Shown one piece after another: positions 33,901 through 43,910 of a stretch of DNA of 64,000 bases. Origin of the DNA: Dimargaris cristalligena (lineage: Eukaryota; Kickxellomycota; Dimargaritomycetes; Dimargaritales; Dimargaritaceae); the NCBI GenBank assembly GCA_027576995.1, contig JANBQC010000009.1, positions 62,001 to 126,000 on the forward strand. The letters run 5' to 3'. The notes under the pieces were generated by a model that was not told the origin of the DNA, searched no databases, and saw only the letters and a program-made list of their open reading frames with translations. The translations under genes were made by a program, and so were the position numbers. Within the stretch, counting starts at the first letter, position 1, and each line of letters opens with the position of its first letter.

Positions 33901-34913
33901 AGGCCGCCCACGTTGGCGTGGGTATCAACGGGATGGAGGGTCTGCAAGCAGCCCGGTCGGCCGATTTCGCCATCTCCCAGTTCCGGTTTTTACGCAAACT
34001 CCTGCTAGTGCATGGGGCCTGGAGCTACCACCGCCTCAGCAAACTGATTCTGTACTCGTTCTACAAGAATATCACGCTGTACATGACCCAGTTTTGGTTC
34101 GCTTTCTTCAACTCCTTTTCCGGTCAGACCATCTACGAGTCGTGGTCCATCACCTTCTTTAGCGTGATTTTCGCGGTAATGCCTCCGTTTGCCATTGGTG
34201 TGTTTGACCAGTTTTTGAGCGCGCGTATGTTAGACCGGTACCCCGAAATGTACAAGATGGGTCAGAGGGGGGAATTCTTTAACGTCCGTGCCTTCTGGGG
34301 GTCAACGATTAACGCCTTCTTCCACTCCCTGATCCTCTATTTCGGCTGTATGGCGGCCTACTACGGCGAATGGCTCCTACCGCAGGGGTATTCTTCGGGG
34401 CAGTGGCTCTTTGGTGCGACTCTGTACACTTGTGTATTAGCCACGGTCCTGCTCAAGGCCGCGCTGCTCACCAACACCTGGACCAAGTATACCTATGCCG
34501 CCATTCCTGGCTCAATGGTTCTGTGGCTGGTATTTTTGCCCATTTACGCGTCGGTGGCGCCCAAGGCCAACGTCTCGCCTGAGTACGACGGTATCGTGCC
34601 TCGTATGTACGGATCGGCTGGTTTCTGGTTCGCGACCCTCTTCTTGCCGGTGGTGGCCCTGCTCAAGGACTACACGTGGAAGTACTGCAAACGCATGTAC
34701 TTTACCCGGGCCTACCACATTGTGCAGGAAATCCAGAAATTCAATATTCCCGATTACCGTCCCCGTATGGAACGGTTCCGTAAGGCCGTCCATAAGGTGC
34801 GCATGATTCAGCGGCTTCGGCGGACCCGTGGTTATGCTTTCTCGCAGAACGAGTCGGGTCAGGCTAAACTGATTCGGTCGTATGATACTACCCGGAGAAA
34901 GCCGCTGGGTTAA
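30915..34913 (+). CDS. P4-type ATPase, phospholipid flippase of the Drs2 type
   Basis: Moves aminophospholipids from the lumenal or outer to the cytosolic leaflet, usually at trans-Golgi and endosomes with a Cdc50-type partner. 1,332 residues if counted from the GTG at 30915. A 190-residue disordered acidic N-terminus leads to the first membrane segments (FANIF-like YANIFFLFTSCIQQI). The actuator motif is DGETN, followed by PISLIVTMEMVK with the P4 Pro-Ile-Ser-Leu signature, then the phosphorylation site DKTGTLT (Asp about 594), GDRQETAINIGYS, GDGANDVSMIQAAHVGVGI and SADFAISQF. The C-terminal membrane segments end near residue 1260, and the tail GYAFSQNESGQ..IRSYDTT matches the Drs2 autoinhibitory region. 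An in-frame TAA sits at 30900-30902 and no in-frame ATG occurs before MEFPSS (about residue 81), so the initiator is GTG in GCCACCGTGG, or an upstream exon is missed. No introns. Confidence 0.93.
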   Translation: MDPHNPNRGRSPPDGSRRYLRTDADLIDISPSRTSFDPHADFPEYPPASSNSFPLNSAHANSGASRHHLRPLTHDSHEFDMEFPSSNSAYQNMGNIRQSVRLDSPDDRFLGGEGAHDSYQFDDYPPPRAPYGQRQFADSSGTFDSAGDTYKPTGYPGDPDSTLTGTSPHATSPLESHPALPDGQPLGRRISRRLPKMTGLPNVLNSNDKNETFRIIHINNAELNAPSKFIHNRISTAKYNVATFLPKFLFEQFSKYANIFFLFTSCIQQIDGVSPTSRYTTLGPLLVVLLATAFKELLEDFKRHKSDSDVNKSHTKVLVGNAFEERAWNAIKVGDIVRIESSEPLPADVIVLSSSEPEGMCYIETSNLDGETNLKVKQALSETAKLLTPAEIAQLTGYVKSEKPNDSLYTYEGTMVSHDGPVGNKELSLDPTQVLLRGAVLRNTNWIYALVVFTGHETKLMRNASATPIKRTSVEKMTNIQILFLFGILMTLAIACALGNAILESRNFDQYWYLSISRSEIWTNFGLNILTFIILFNNLIPISLIVTMEMVKFQQASLINNDLDMYSEDSDTPALCRTSSLVEELGQIEYIFSDKTGTLTCNVMEFRQCSIAGIQYSDSVEPGNRGRIVDGEPVGLFTFSQMQEHLLNDTHQSKTEIHEFIALLATCHTVIPERSEEKPDQIEYQASSPDEGALVKGAAVMDYKFHTRKPRSITIDIHGQPFVYEVLNINEFNSTRKRMSALLRCPDGKIRLYCKGADTVIYERLAENNPYSQITLGHLEDYATEGLRTLCLAMREIPDHEYETWSQIYTKASTTVNNRGQELDKAAELIEKDLFLLGATAIEDKLQEGVPATIFTLAQAGIKIWVLTGDRQETAINIGYSCKLIQEDFSLIICNEESHWATQEFLEKKLRAIKEGKNTNIDFESLALIIDGKTLEFALQPDLELIFLEIATMCKAVICCRVSPLQKALVVKLVKRRLKAILLAIGDGANDVSMIQAAHVGVGINGMEGLQAARSADFAISQFRFLRKLLLVHGAWSYHRLSKLILYSFYKNITLYMTQFWFAFFNSFSGQTIYESWSITFFSVIFAVMPPFAIGVFDQFLSARMLDRYPEMYKMGQRGEFFNVRAFWGSTINAFFHSLILYFGCMAAYYGEWLLPQGYSSGQWLFGATLYTCVLATVLLKAALLTNTWTKYTYAAIPGSMVLWLVFLPIYASVAPKANVSPEYDGIVPRMYGSAGFWFATLFLPVVALLKDYTWKYCKRMYFTRAYHIVQEIQKFNIPDYRPRMERFRKAVHKVRMIQRLRRTRGYAFSQNESGQAKLIRSYDTTRRKPLG

Positions 34914-35081
34914 TTTACCTAAGCCATCATTTTACCCTTGGTGTGTTGGGCTGGAGAGCGTTCGGGCCGCTAAAATAGAGGGGGGTATCCCACCTCACTA
35001 CCCTCCTTTTTTATTTTATTATTCGGATTTTATTTTTAACATCCTCTCCCTTGGCCTGTTTGATTTAGCCCTTCTATATAT

Positions 35082-35220
35082 GGGTGAACTTCAACCCAAC
35101 TGTATAAGATTTTACACAACATGTGTATAGGATAATATGTGGGAGAATAACTTTTGACCAGTAATATTTACCTCATCAAATGGATTATTCGTTATACAGC
35201 CTGGATGAACTTCTGCCATA
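35082..35220 (+). repeat. Dispersed repeat, copy A
   Basis: About 139 nt similar to the reverse complement of copy B. The best block is about 36 nt ending in GTTATACAGCCT with three differences (contains CCTCATCAAATGG). The left part shares GGGTGAA and TGTATAAG with B and GTATAAGATTTTA exactly with copy C. No coding capacity shared beyond chance. Confidence 0.75.
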
Positions 35221-35241
35221 TTATACATATTTTACTTTCTA

Positions 35242-35718
35242 TTATACATTATATATATATATATATATATGTTTCAATATATATACGCCGGCGTGCAATT
35301 CTGTGTTTTTGTATAGTATTTGAACCTTTTCTGTCTTTTCGTACTCCCCTGCCTTTTTCCACCTAATTATATAGTCAGTTGTTATTATCCTGAAACTCAC
35401 TACTTGCTTTATACAATTTAAACTAACCCCAACCGATAGGTTTATTCGAATTGACTGACGTAGTTCCATCCCCTTAGTCTTTATTTTTTTTTCTAGACCA
35501 ATTTGGTTAGTTAGTTGATGAATTAAAATGTACCCACCCTCATTCCCTCCCGTAACTTGATGGTAAATGCGTATTTGAATGTTCAAAGACATAGTGGTGG
35601 CATACTGTGGATAATTGGCGGTGTCCCGTTGAATTATAACTATTTTAGCAGTCACTTTTAGCCATAGTCTTATGTGGTATAATAGAGGGGATACCATGTT
35701 CAGTAATGCCAGCTGCAT
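35242..35718 (-). CDS. Unexplained 158-codon open frame in AT-rich DNA
   Basis: Starts at the ATG at 35716-35718 and ends in a TA microsatellite (residues KHIYIYIYNV). In DNA this AT-rich, stops should occur about every 14 codons, so 158 open codons is unusual. The translation is Ile/Lys/Gln-rich with no domain I recognise. It lies downstream of the flippase gene on the opposite strand, next to repeat copy A. Could be a lineage-specific gene, part of a mobile element, or chance. Confidence 0.2.
   Translation of the reverse strand: MQLALLNMVSPLLYHIRLWLKVTAKIVIIQRDTANYPQYATTMSLNIQIRIYHQVTGGNEGGYILIHQLTNQIGLEKKIKTKGMELRQSIRINLSVGVSLNCIKQVVSFRIITTDYIIRWKKAGEYEKTEKVQILYKNTELHAGVYILKHIYIYIYNV
35250..35270. 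repeat. (TA)n microsatellite
   Basis: About ten perfect TA units just after repeat copy A. Confidence 0.9.
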
Positions 35719-37217
35719 TCATCATCAAGCTATTCTGTATATACATGAATTACACTTATATATACGTCAACTAAAACGAATTCACAGACGAATGGCTGGG
35801 TCTCTCCCAGTACTGTCAGCATTCGTTCTCCGCCGTCTCGCTGTCGCTGTTCTCCTACCTGTCCGCATGCCAACTAGTTCTATTGGCTAAATATTTAGCG
35901 TGGCTTCTTGGCTTCTTGACCATTGGTCCCTTGAATATCTCGGTCCCATTCGACATTTTTGTGGCTGTTAATTTAAAGGCCGAATATTTTAGCATGGGGT
36001 TCATGAAGTCGAATAGACTAAATACTCTTAGTAGGTTCATTTGGTTACCGATCCCCTTAATTACTCACTTGGATTATAGGCCACTTTGGACCTAGGGTTA
36101 AACCCCCCTGTATAGACATCTGCAGAGCAAATTCCCAAAGTATACTTCAGTAATACAGCTGAGCTGGGTTGTCTCCGTTATGGCCATGATCATGACTATG
36201 TAGATGGTGAATTAATGGCACCGGTTGACTGGGGTGAAATTATAGAGGGCTTCTAGGGCCACTAAGGGATACCTGTCACTTATATCCGGTCCCCTATGGT
36301 CATGTGCTAATATCGATACGGTCTGCTCAACCAGTTATATTTGGCGGGCCCCCGATACTTCCTTTTCTATTGTGGTGGGCACCACCAGTGCAAATGGAAT
36401 GTACATATGTGGAAAGAAAAGCCAGCGGCGGACCAAGACTTGGTAAATAAAGACCGTGGTGATCATATCGCACCTCTAGTACACCACTAATTTGACGGGG
36501 GCGGCAGAAAATTCGCAGTCAATGTCCGAATGTTCACGATATGAAGCTCATAAAGACCACTCGATTGAATCGGCCTAGCCAAAGGGTTTTCCATGAGGAT
36601 CGCGGTAGTTGATTTTCCCAAGCGGCTAAGTTATACGATGAGTATAAGTGTAGCCCCCCCCCCACATGAGTCCGTCCGTAGCCCAAATGTGGTCTATTAC
36701 AATGGCCGATGATCTTCGCAGTTCAGCACATTGTAGGCTTGGCAATTAATGACGAACGATGGGTGCTTGATAAAGACTAGGGATTTACTGGGCTCATTGA
36801 GGACATGGCACTGACACTTCTCTGCACTATTTTGTTAAACCCGCATAGAATAGTTGGGAGGAAGAAGATCTCTCCGCTGCCTCTAGCCGGCCAAATAATA
36901 CTGCCCATGAGCTACATAGGTGTGCACGCTACGAATATCTAGAATGTGAACTAAAACACGGGAAAATGCACCAATTTATCGTGAAGTCTTCATTTTATAT
37001 GATCAATCTGGCCCCCTTCAGCGTCATCATGTTCAACATCCTACTATTCTGTTTACTCTATTTATTCCCTCCATTTTATTTCCACCGTCGTAACCAAGTC
37101 AATTGAATTGTCGCGTCCCGTTCTGCCATTTCCCTCCTACACTGGTTCATCACTTTAAAATGCGGCTTACCTCAAAAAGGCTTTCCGTAAATCCCCTAAA
37201 CTGAGCCCGTCTCTTCT

Positions 37218-37265
37218 TTCAAAGTGCTACCTCCCAGGTCATTCAAAGCGTTACCTCCTAGGCCC
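37218..37265. repeat. Two-unit 24 bp tandem duplication
   Basis: Two adjacent 24 bp units begin TTCAAAGTGCTACCTCCCAGG and TTCAAAGCGTTACCTCCTAGG, with three differences in their first 21 bases. Read on the minus strand in one frame, they give an eight-residue repeat (LGGNALND, LGGSTLKE). The unit length is a multiple of three, but no gene is established. Confidence 0.6.
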
Positions 37266-38052
37266 TTTCCCAAGCCTTCTCGCGAGCCTAATGAAAGATT
37301 TCCCAACAAGCATGATCCCAATCGGCCGAACGCAACCCCCCCTCAGAATCCCAATTTTTTGACCGTTCCTTAACCTCGCTATAGATGGCCCGAGCATCCT
37401 TAAAAGGCTTAAGAATTGCGACTGACCGGCCGGCTGCTTTTTTTGTTTTCCCCTTGTTGCACTCCCTTCTTTTCTTACTTGGAAGAAATATTCCATGATT
37501 GGTATATTTGCCTGGTTTGATTATATGACACTTGCATTTATTTTCAGTGTACCATCACGTCTACCGCAAATAAAACCCCTTAAAAACTCTCATAACCATA
37601 ATAGCCCCGAGATACCCTCGATCTGCCTTAAAAGAGCAATGATTAGAGTCAGCTCAGTTGTAGACCAGTCTATGTTTTTACTACCCAATGCTCACAAATA
37701 GCCGAAGGGGTTACCTACGTACTATATTCACCTGAGTTCAACTGTAATTCTATAATGTGTATACTTGACCTCCAAAGGGAAGCCGTTAGATTATGTCCCT
37801 GGAGTAGTAGCTTCCTCAACAAACCCAGCACAGTGAGCGTATTTGGCCTTATAATAGTGCATATCTTACTATTAATTACGGGGCTGCCTGCTTTAGGCAA
37901 CGAATATGTATAAAAAAAAAAACAATGCTAGGCGTATTTGGAATAGGCTTAAAGCCCCTACCTGCGGAGAATAAAAAGTGGGATAGGAGGCGGCACATAT
38001 GGCTCGACTATTCGCTTCCCAAACACCGAGGGCTAAATTGGCCGTGTTGGAG

Positions 38053-38694
38053 TTACACGGAGTAGGGTGGTGGTCCATCTAGATAGGGTCTCTTTTCGCC
38101 ATGGGAATTCACCACCACGGCGGCGGGGGGATGGGTCGGCATGGTCATGGGGTAATCCGGACGGGTAGTGTACTCTAAAGCCACGGGTTGGGCGTCCAAA
38201 CCACAGGTGTAGGCGGGGGTGCGTTGCCGGCGGAGGGCCACGGCAAGGACAAGAATATAAATCAAAAAGCCCACTATTACGACTTGGCCTAGAATGAATA
38301 GAGTGATGACCACGTTAAACCGCTTTCCACACGCGGAGCCTGCTATCAGCCACCTATACGTGTGTAGGACCATATGGCAAACTGATCGCGCACCTTGGTG
38401 GTGAAATACTTGGCTTAGTATAATAGCGATAGAGGACAGGGTGGCAATAATCTCGAGAACTAAATAGACGATGAATAGGGTGACGAGCAAAGTACTCGAC
38501 CGACGAGCCCCGAAATAGCCGCAGATGCATAGCCCCGTGGCTACTGCACATAAGACCAGGTGGGGTACATTGCACTGTAAAGAATAGCGTAGGGTACTCA
38601 AAAAATTGCCAATGGCGAATATGAGGGCGACGAATTTGATCGTCGAACGGATGTCTAAAATTCCCATGAATCGATGGGTGGTTGGGGGAATCAT
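38053..38694 (-). CDS. Tetraspan membrane protein with C-terminal PPPY motif
   Basis: 213 residues from the ATG at 38692-38694. Four hydrophobic segments lie at about 20-36, 44-60, 68-93 and 127-152. A cysteine-containing loop sits between the third and fourth, and there is a cytosolic-looking tail of about 60 residues. The tail is Pro/Tyr-rich and ends PPPYSV, a PY motif of the kind bound by WW domains of Rsp5/Nedd4 ubiquitin ligases. The topology is like MARVEL or other small tetraspan proteins, but I see no family signature. Likely a plasma- or endomembrane protein whose trafficking may be ubiquitin-controlled; that part is inference. Single exon. Confidence 0.7.
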   Translation of the reverse strand: MIPPTTHRFMGILDIRSTIKFVALIFAIGNFLSTLRYSLQCNVPHLVLCAVATGLCICGYFGARRSSTLLVTLFIVYLVLEIIATLSSIAIILSQVFHHQGARSVCHMVLHTYRWLIAGSACGKRFNVVITLFILGQVVIVGFLIYILVLAVALRRQRTPAYTCGLDAQPVALEYTTRPDYPMTMPTHPPAAVVVNSHGEKRPYLDGPPPYSV

Positions 38695-40660
38695 AATTAC
38701 TGGTTTAGTTTGCAGAGCATGAGGCGGTAGAAGAGGGTGGATATTTAAAAGTCTATGTAATCCAGCTTCCTGAAGATATTAGGATGGGGTTGGGTCGGGA
38801 AATGATAAACGAGTCGAGAGGACCTGAACTAGAATACTTTAATAAAATAGGTGCTCAAATAACTATAGAATATCCAAAGAAATGGTGAAAGTACAATACC
38901 AGGGGGCTAGGCCCCCTAGTTTTTATATATTTATACCATATTATATAGGCGGCCATATAGCCATGGCTCCTCGATAGCAACGGCGCATCATCGCCATATT
39001 TTTAGAAGGCTATATTAAACGGATGGAGTGGATACTCAAAGCCATTTCCCCGCTCATTTTTTTTCTTAATAGGAGGAAGCGGAGGTGGGGTGACCGGTAG
39101 GTCGAAAGATCCAACATTAAGGAATATTCGGAGGAGGACTAGAACTGGTACAATGGCCCGAAAATGAAACGGTTGAACGGCAGGCTGACCAATCAAGAGG
39201 TTTCGCTAAGTGCGTGTCCCACCGGGCCAGAGGGGACACCCTACCTTTAGTAACGGTCCAAGGAAGACAGCAGGGGGATGCTAGTGGGGGGACAGGGTGT
39301 TGCACATTAGGGCCACAGCTAGTTACAACTGGGCGCCTCTTTCCCATTATCGACGCCAATCCTCCTGGCTTTTATCCCGATGGGAACGTGGGGGAAGTGG
39401 TGGTCATTATAAGGGATACCCTATTTTCAGTATTATAAAATAAGGCGGCTCGATGGATGGTAACAAGGGGTGAGTTGGGTGGGCATTGGCTCGGTTGGTG
39501 CGACCTTACGGTGTGATCTACCCCTCGGCGCCAAGGCCGGCCCTCCCAACAAACGGGCGTTTGGAAGGGTAGGAAGTGTAAACGGTGACGGGGCCGGATT
39601 AGCTCGTGGTTTAGTTTCAGCAAAAAGGCCGTACTTTTTATTTGATTATTGCAATAGCGGGTCTTTTTGTTGGTCAGTTGGGCGAAAAAATCACTCCCAG
39701 CGGGGGCCCAGGCACTCGCAAAGCGGCTTGGCTATATGTGTATATACCAGGTTTGTCCTACCAAGGAGCGTAGTATGAATTAGGAAAAGTCGCCAATATG
39801 GCTTGCTGACCTGTGTTGTCTGAAGGTGACAACGGGACATATCTGTTTTCAACCGGAAAGATGTAGAATGCGCCCAGCGAATGCTTAATAATTCCCTCAC
39901 TTGGGTCGCATTGCTTCTACGACTGGGTAAGGCATATACTGTCAATCGAACTGAATAAGAATACCAGCGGCTGAGGTTAGTCACTGAGGGGGCCCACAGC
40001 ACGTCATCCCAGACTGATGGGGCTGGCGACCGGATTCGTCAAAGGGCAGTCACATTTTCCACGATCTGCTGATGCATGCTCCGACAGTGGCGGATTCGGT
40101 TGTATGAGCCACTCACTTTAATTAGGATGTTTCCCACCAAGGAGTAGAGGCATAGGCGGAGCGCCAATCCTTCTGGTGCATAATAGAGCCTTCACCATGG
40201 AGGAACCGTGGGGTGCTAGTACTCCTAGCCATCACTTTATGGGGCTCTGCAGCCAGATACAAAATAAATGGCAATGCGAACTTGTCCCTGGTTTCAGGAT
40301 GCCTGGTGTAAATACTATCGGTCGGCATTTGTAGCCCAGACACGTAGATTTTCAATATAATGGGCTCGGTGGTGGTCACCGACTATTATTTTTTCAACCT
40401 GGGGCGGCTGATGAAAGACTTATAATTCCTCCTCCTCTGCTGACGATATCCGTCGCCGGTGGCATGTGATGGGTATAAAGGAAACTACAAGGAAATGACG
40501 TTGAGGTATATAAATACTCCCATGACGGGTGAATTGATTCATTTGCTGGGAGTGATTAGGAGGGAAGGATTGGCTATCGGATAATCCCGGGGACGTTTGA
40601 TTGGCCTAGGCAGATAACCAACCAACCCAGCCCAGCCCAGAGTGACTTGGGAATGCGAAG

Positions 40661-40802
40661 CACATGGGAGTAGTTCAACAAGGCTGTATAACGAAAAACC
40701 CATTTGATGAGGCAAATACTACTAGTTGAAAATAAACATCCCACTGATTTTCCCATACACATATCAGTTAAACCCTTATACAACCAAGCTGAACTTCACC
40801 CA
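40661..40802 (-). repeat. Dispersed repeat, copy B
   Basis: Reverse complement matches copy A over about 140 nt, including GTTATACAGCC, CCTCATCAAATGG, TGTATAAG and GGGTGAA at corresponding spacing. Opposite orientation to copy A. Confidence 0.75.
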
Positions 40803-41481
40803 CATACCATGTGTTGGTGCTGGTCTTTCGTATTGCCTGAATACTACTTAAATTGGCTTATGAGCTGACCCACCAAATAAACAGGATTATAAAGGTGGGA
40901 GGGGGCAACGCTAGCACTCCGAACCTATACAGTGCGAGTTATATATAGCTCCATTGTATTTCAATTTTATCGAACCAGCAGAAGGGCAATACTGGCGGGG
41001 AATATTGCGCGACTTGCATTCTTGCATTAACTGACTGAATAGACCGCTGTTTATAACCCAAGGGAAAGGGCTCCATTACACTACCACTCCCGATTCATTA
41101 GCACGTGTCAGTGCTGAATTAGTCAAATACTAAGGGGGGGCTCTGCAAGGGATGCATAGGCCGGAAAAGGTTGAGACGCAGTAGAGGAATCAGGCTGATA
41201 AATAGCCATTGCTGCTGGAAACTACGGAGTGGTAAATAAATAGTCCTGTAGCGAAAGCTAGTCCAGCCTATATAGCAACGATGACTGTTGCGTATGGGAC
41301 AGCAGAAAGGCAGGGCAAGAGGGATAGCCACTTAGAACAAATGTGATCATGTGCCAACGGCGAATCCGCTCGTTATTTGTGTCCGCTACTGACTCACCCC
41401 TGCCTGGTCCACTACTCTAACTCGCTGTTCGACGTCACGGCCAAAGATATACAGGAAAAGATAAGTGGTTTTGGCGCGTGC

Positions 41482-41496
41482 CTCTCTCTCTCTCTT
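41482..41496. repeat. (CT)n tract in malate synthase promoter
   Basis: CT dinucleotide run starting a strongly pyrimidine-rich region before the malate synthase start. Confidence 0.7.
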
Positions 41497-41607
41497 TACC
41501 ACCCATCTGTTCCCTCGCCGTGACTTCTATCTATCTACCCTGGCGAGTGCATTCATCCTCCTCTTTGGGTTATTATACCTCTCCCTCCCCCATTGTATAC
41601 CGTGTGA

Positions 41608-41620
41608 TCTATAAATACAT
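41608..41620 (+). promoter_or_regulatory. TATA-like element of malate synthase gene
   Basis: TCTATAAATACAT lies about 220 nt upstream of the ATG, followed by a CTAT/TA repeat and pyrimidine-rich leader. Plausible core promoter; untested. Confidence 0.45.
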
Positions 41621-41640
41621 GCGCGTATAATATCCTTTTT

Positions 41641-41662
41641 ATCTATCTATCTATATATATAT
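41641..41662. repeat. (ATCT)n/(AT)n microsatellite
   Basis: Tetranucleotide run passing into TA repeats in the malate synthase leader region. Confidence 0.85.
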
Positions 41663-41834
41663 CCTCCGCCCCCATGCCCTCTTTCCCCGAGTCCTCTACT
41701 TAATCCGAGTGCTTGTCTCTAGATTTTTATTCCACCCCACTTACAGCAGTTCCGTGTCGCTCTAGTTTAACTCTCCTCTCCATACCATTCTGCTTCATCG
41801 CCTTTCTTCACCCGCTACTACCTTAGTTTAAACC

Positions 41835-43469
41835 ATGTCTCCTTCTACTCCCCAAGGCGTCTCTGTTCTCGGCGACGTGACTCGGGCCCAGGCCACTATC
41901 CTGTCCCCCGAGGCTCTGGCCTTCGTGGCCGCTCTTCACCGTGCCTTCGACCCCACCCGCAAACAGCTGTTGGCCCGTCGCGATGTGCGCCAGGAGCAAA
42001 TTAACCAGGGCATCCTGCCCGACTTTTTACCCGAAACCGCCCACATCCGTGCCAACGATACCTGGCGCGCCGCCCCTCCCGCCCCCGGTCTGGTGGACCG
42101 CCGCGTCGAAATCACCGGTCCCGTTGACCGCAAAATGGTCATTAATGCCCTGAACTCGGGTGCCGCCACCTTCATGGCCGACTTTGAGGACTCCAACTCC
42201 CCGACCTGGAGTAACTGCCTGGACGGTCAGGTCAATATGCGCGACGCCGTTCACCGCCAGATTGACTTCGTCGCCGACAACGGCAAGAAATACGCCCTGC
42301 GTACCGATGGTAAACTGGCCACCCTACTTGTGCGCCCCCGTGGGTGGCATATGGTCGAAAGACACCTTTTGATCGACGGTCAGCCCTGCTCAGCCTCCCT
42401 GTTCGATTTTGGCCTCTACTTCTTCCACAACGCCCGCAAGTCCGTCGAAATGGGTTTCGGTCCCTACTTCTACCTACCCAAGATGGAGAGCCACCTCGAG
42501 GCCCGCCTCTGGAACGACGCCTTCAACTTGGCCCAGGACCTGCTGGCCGTACCCCGGGGTACCATCCGCGGTACGGTGCTGATTGAAACCATCTTAGCCG
42601 CTTTCGAGATGGACGAGATCATTTATGAACTGCGCGAACATTCAAGTGGCCTCAACTGCGGTCGTTGGGACTACATCTTCTCCTTCATCAAGAAGTTCCG
42701 TTTCAACCCCCGCTTTATCTTGCCCCAGCGCGCCGACGTCACCATGTCCGTGCCTTTCATGGACGCCTACGTGCGTCTGCTGATCAAGACCTGCCATCGC
42801 CGTGGCGTCCACGCTATGGGTGGAATGGCCGCTCAGATCCCTATCAAGAACGACCCCGAGGCTAACAGCGCCGCCATGACTAAGGTGCGCGCCGATAAGC
42901 TGCGCGAAGTAAAGGCCGGTCACGACGGCACCTGGGTGGCCCACCCCGCCCTGGTCACCATCGCCCTGGAGGTGTTCAACGAGCATATGCCCCAGCCCAA
43001 TCAGCTTTACATGCGTCGGGCCGATGTTCAAGTCAGCGCCGTGGATCTGCTCAACTCCCATGTCACCGGTGGCACTGTTACCGAGGCCGGTATCCGTACC
43101 AACCTGTCCGTTGGGCTGCTCTATATGGAGGCCTGGCTACGTGGTTCCGGATGCGTGCCCATCCACAACCTAATGGAGGATGCCGCCACGGCCGAAATCT
43201 CCCGGTCGCAGCTCTGGCAATGGGCCTACCACCGTCACCACACTAACGACGGTACCGTCATTACCCCCGCTTACTTGCTCAATCTGCTGGACGAAGAGAC
43301 TGACAAGCTACGTCAGTCCAATGGCAACAGCGGCCAATCATACCCTAAGCTGGATCTGGCCAAGCAGATTTTTGCTGGCCAAGTCACTGGTCAAAACTAT
43401 GCCGACTTTTTAACCACCCTATGCTACGATGATATTGTATCCATCCCCGCTAACAAGTCCCGCCTATAA
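41835..43469 (+). CDS. Malate synthase, peroxisomal (glyoxylate cycle)
   Basis: Condenses glyoxylate and acetyl-CoA to malate, letting the fungus grow on two-carbon compounds and fatty acids. 544 residues, the usual length for the A isoform, from the ATG at 41835. Family blocks in order are [23 protein letters not shown] (acidic and Arg site region), [65 protein letters not shown] and [17 protein letters not shown], whose Asp is the family's catalytic base. The protein ends in SRL, a type 1 peroxisomal targeting signal. No introns. The coding sequence is strongly C/G-ending, suggesting high expression. AATAAA at 43667-43672 is a likely polyadenylation signal. Confidence 0.97.
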   Translation: MSPSTPQGVSVLGDVTRAQATILSPEALAFVAALHRAFDPTRKQLLARRDVRQEQINQGILPDFLPETAHIRANDTWRAAPPAPGLVDRRVEITGPVDRKMVINALNSGAATFMADFEDSNSPTWSNCLDGQVNMRDAVHRQIDFVADNGKKYALRTDGKLATLLVRPRGWHMVERHLLIDGQPCSASLFDFGLYFFHNARKSVEMGFGPYFYLPKMESHLEARLWNDAFNLAQDLLAVPRGTIRGTVLIETILAAFEMDEIIYELREHSSGLNCGRWDYIFSFIKKFRFNPRFILPQRADVTMSVPFMDAYVRLLIKTCHRRGVHAMGGMAAQIPIKNDPEANSAAMTKVRADKLREVKAGHDGTWVAHPALVTIALEVFNEHMPQPNQLYMRRADVQVSAVDLLNSHVTGGTVTEAGIRTNLSVGLLYMEAWLRGSGCVPIHNLMEDAATAEISRSQLWQWAYHRHHTNDGTVITPAYLLNLLDEETDKLRQSNGNSGQSYPKLDLAKQIFAGQVTGQNYADFLTTLCYDDIVSIPANKSRL

Positions 43470-43740
43470 GTCACACACTTAGTCCAGCGGAAAATGGTAA
43501 ATAGCTTCTGTATTCTCTCCCCTCTACCATTCTAACTCACAGCACACCGTGGATTCATGCTGTCTCGCCCAGACATTCATAATACATATTTTTTCAACGT
43601 GTTCCCTATTCACCTTGTCGGGTACACAGTGTCCCTTATTTATCAACAATTATCAGCTTTACATACAATAAACCACATCCTATAAGAAACACTTATATCT
43701 GAATTTGTGATGATACCATATTGCGATTCGTCAGAGAGAG

Positions 43741-43910
43741 GCTCAGTCAGGCTATATAGCGAAAAATCCGCTTGGTAAAACCGGAACTATAGGTTTAAGA
43801 TGTATGTCCCACCTACTTCCCCATACGGGCACCATTCTAGGCGCCTTATGTAGCCAATTGGGATTGCGGCCATATTACCTAAAATCTTATACGGTTGGAC
43901 TGAACATCGC
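43741..43910 (-). repeat. Dispersed repeat, copy C
   Basis: Reverse complement shares GTATAAGATTTTA exactly with copy A, and GGATTTTTCGCTATATAGCCT aligns with the end block of copies A and B. It is longer (about 170 nt), with extra sequence in the middle. Confidence 0.6.

Larger units (their letters stand above)
34914..38052. other. Intergenic region between flippase and tetraspan genes
   Basis: 3.1 kb, convergent to the two flanking genes. AT-rich at 35000-35800. It contains repeat copy A, a TA microsatellite, an unexplained 158-codon frame and a small tandem duplication near 37.2 kb. Nothing recognisable at 35900-37200. Confidence 0.5.
38695..41834. other. Intergenic region, divergent promoters of tetraspan and malate synthase genes
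   Basis: 3.1 kb between divergent genes. It contains repeat copy B at 40.7 kb and the malate synthase core promoter elements after 41.4 kb. Frames near 39.1-40.4 kb are short and unconvincing. Confidence 0.5.
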
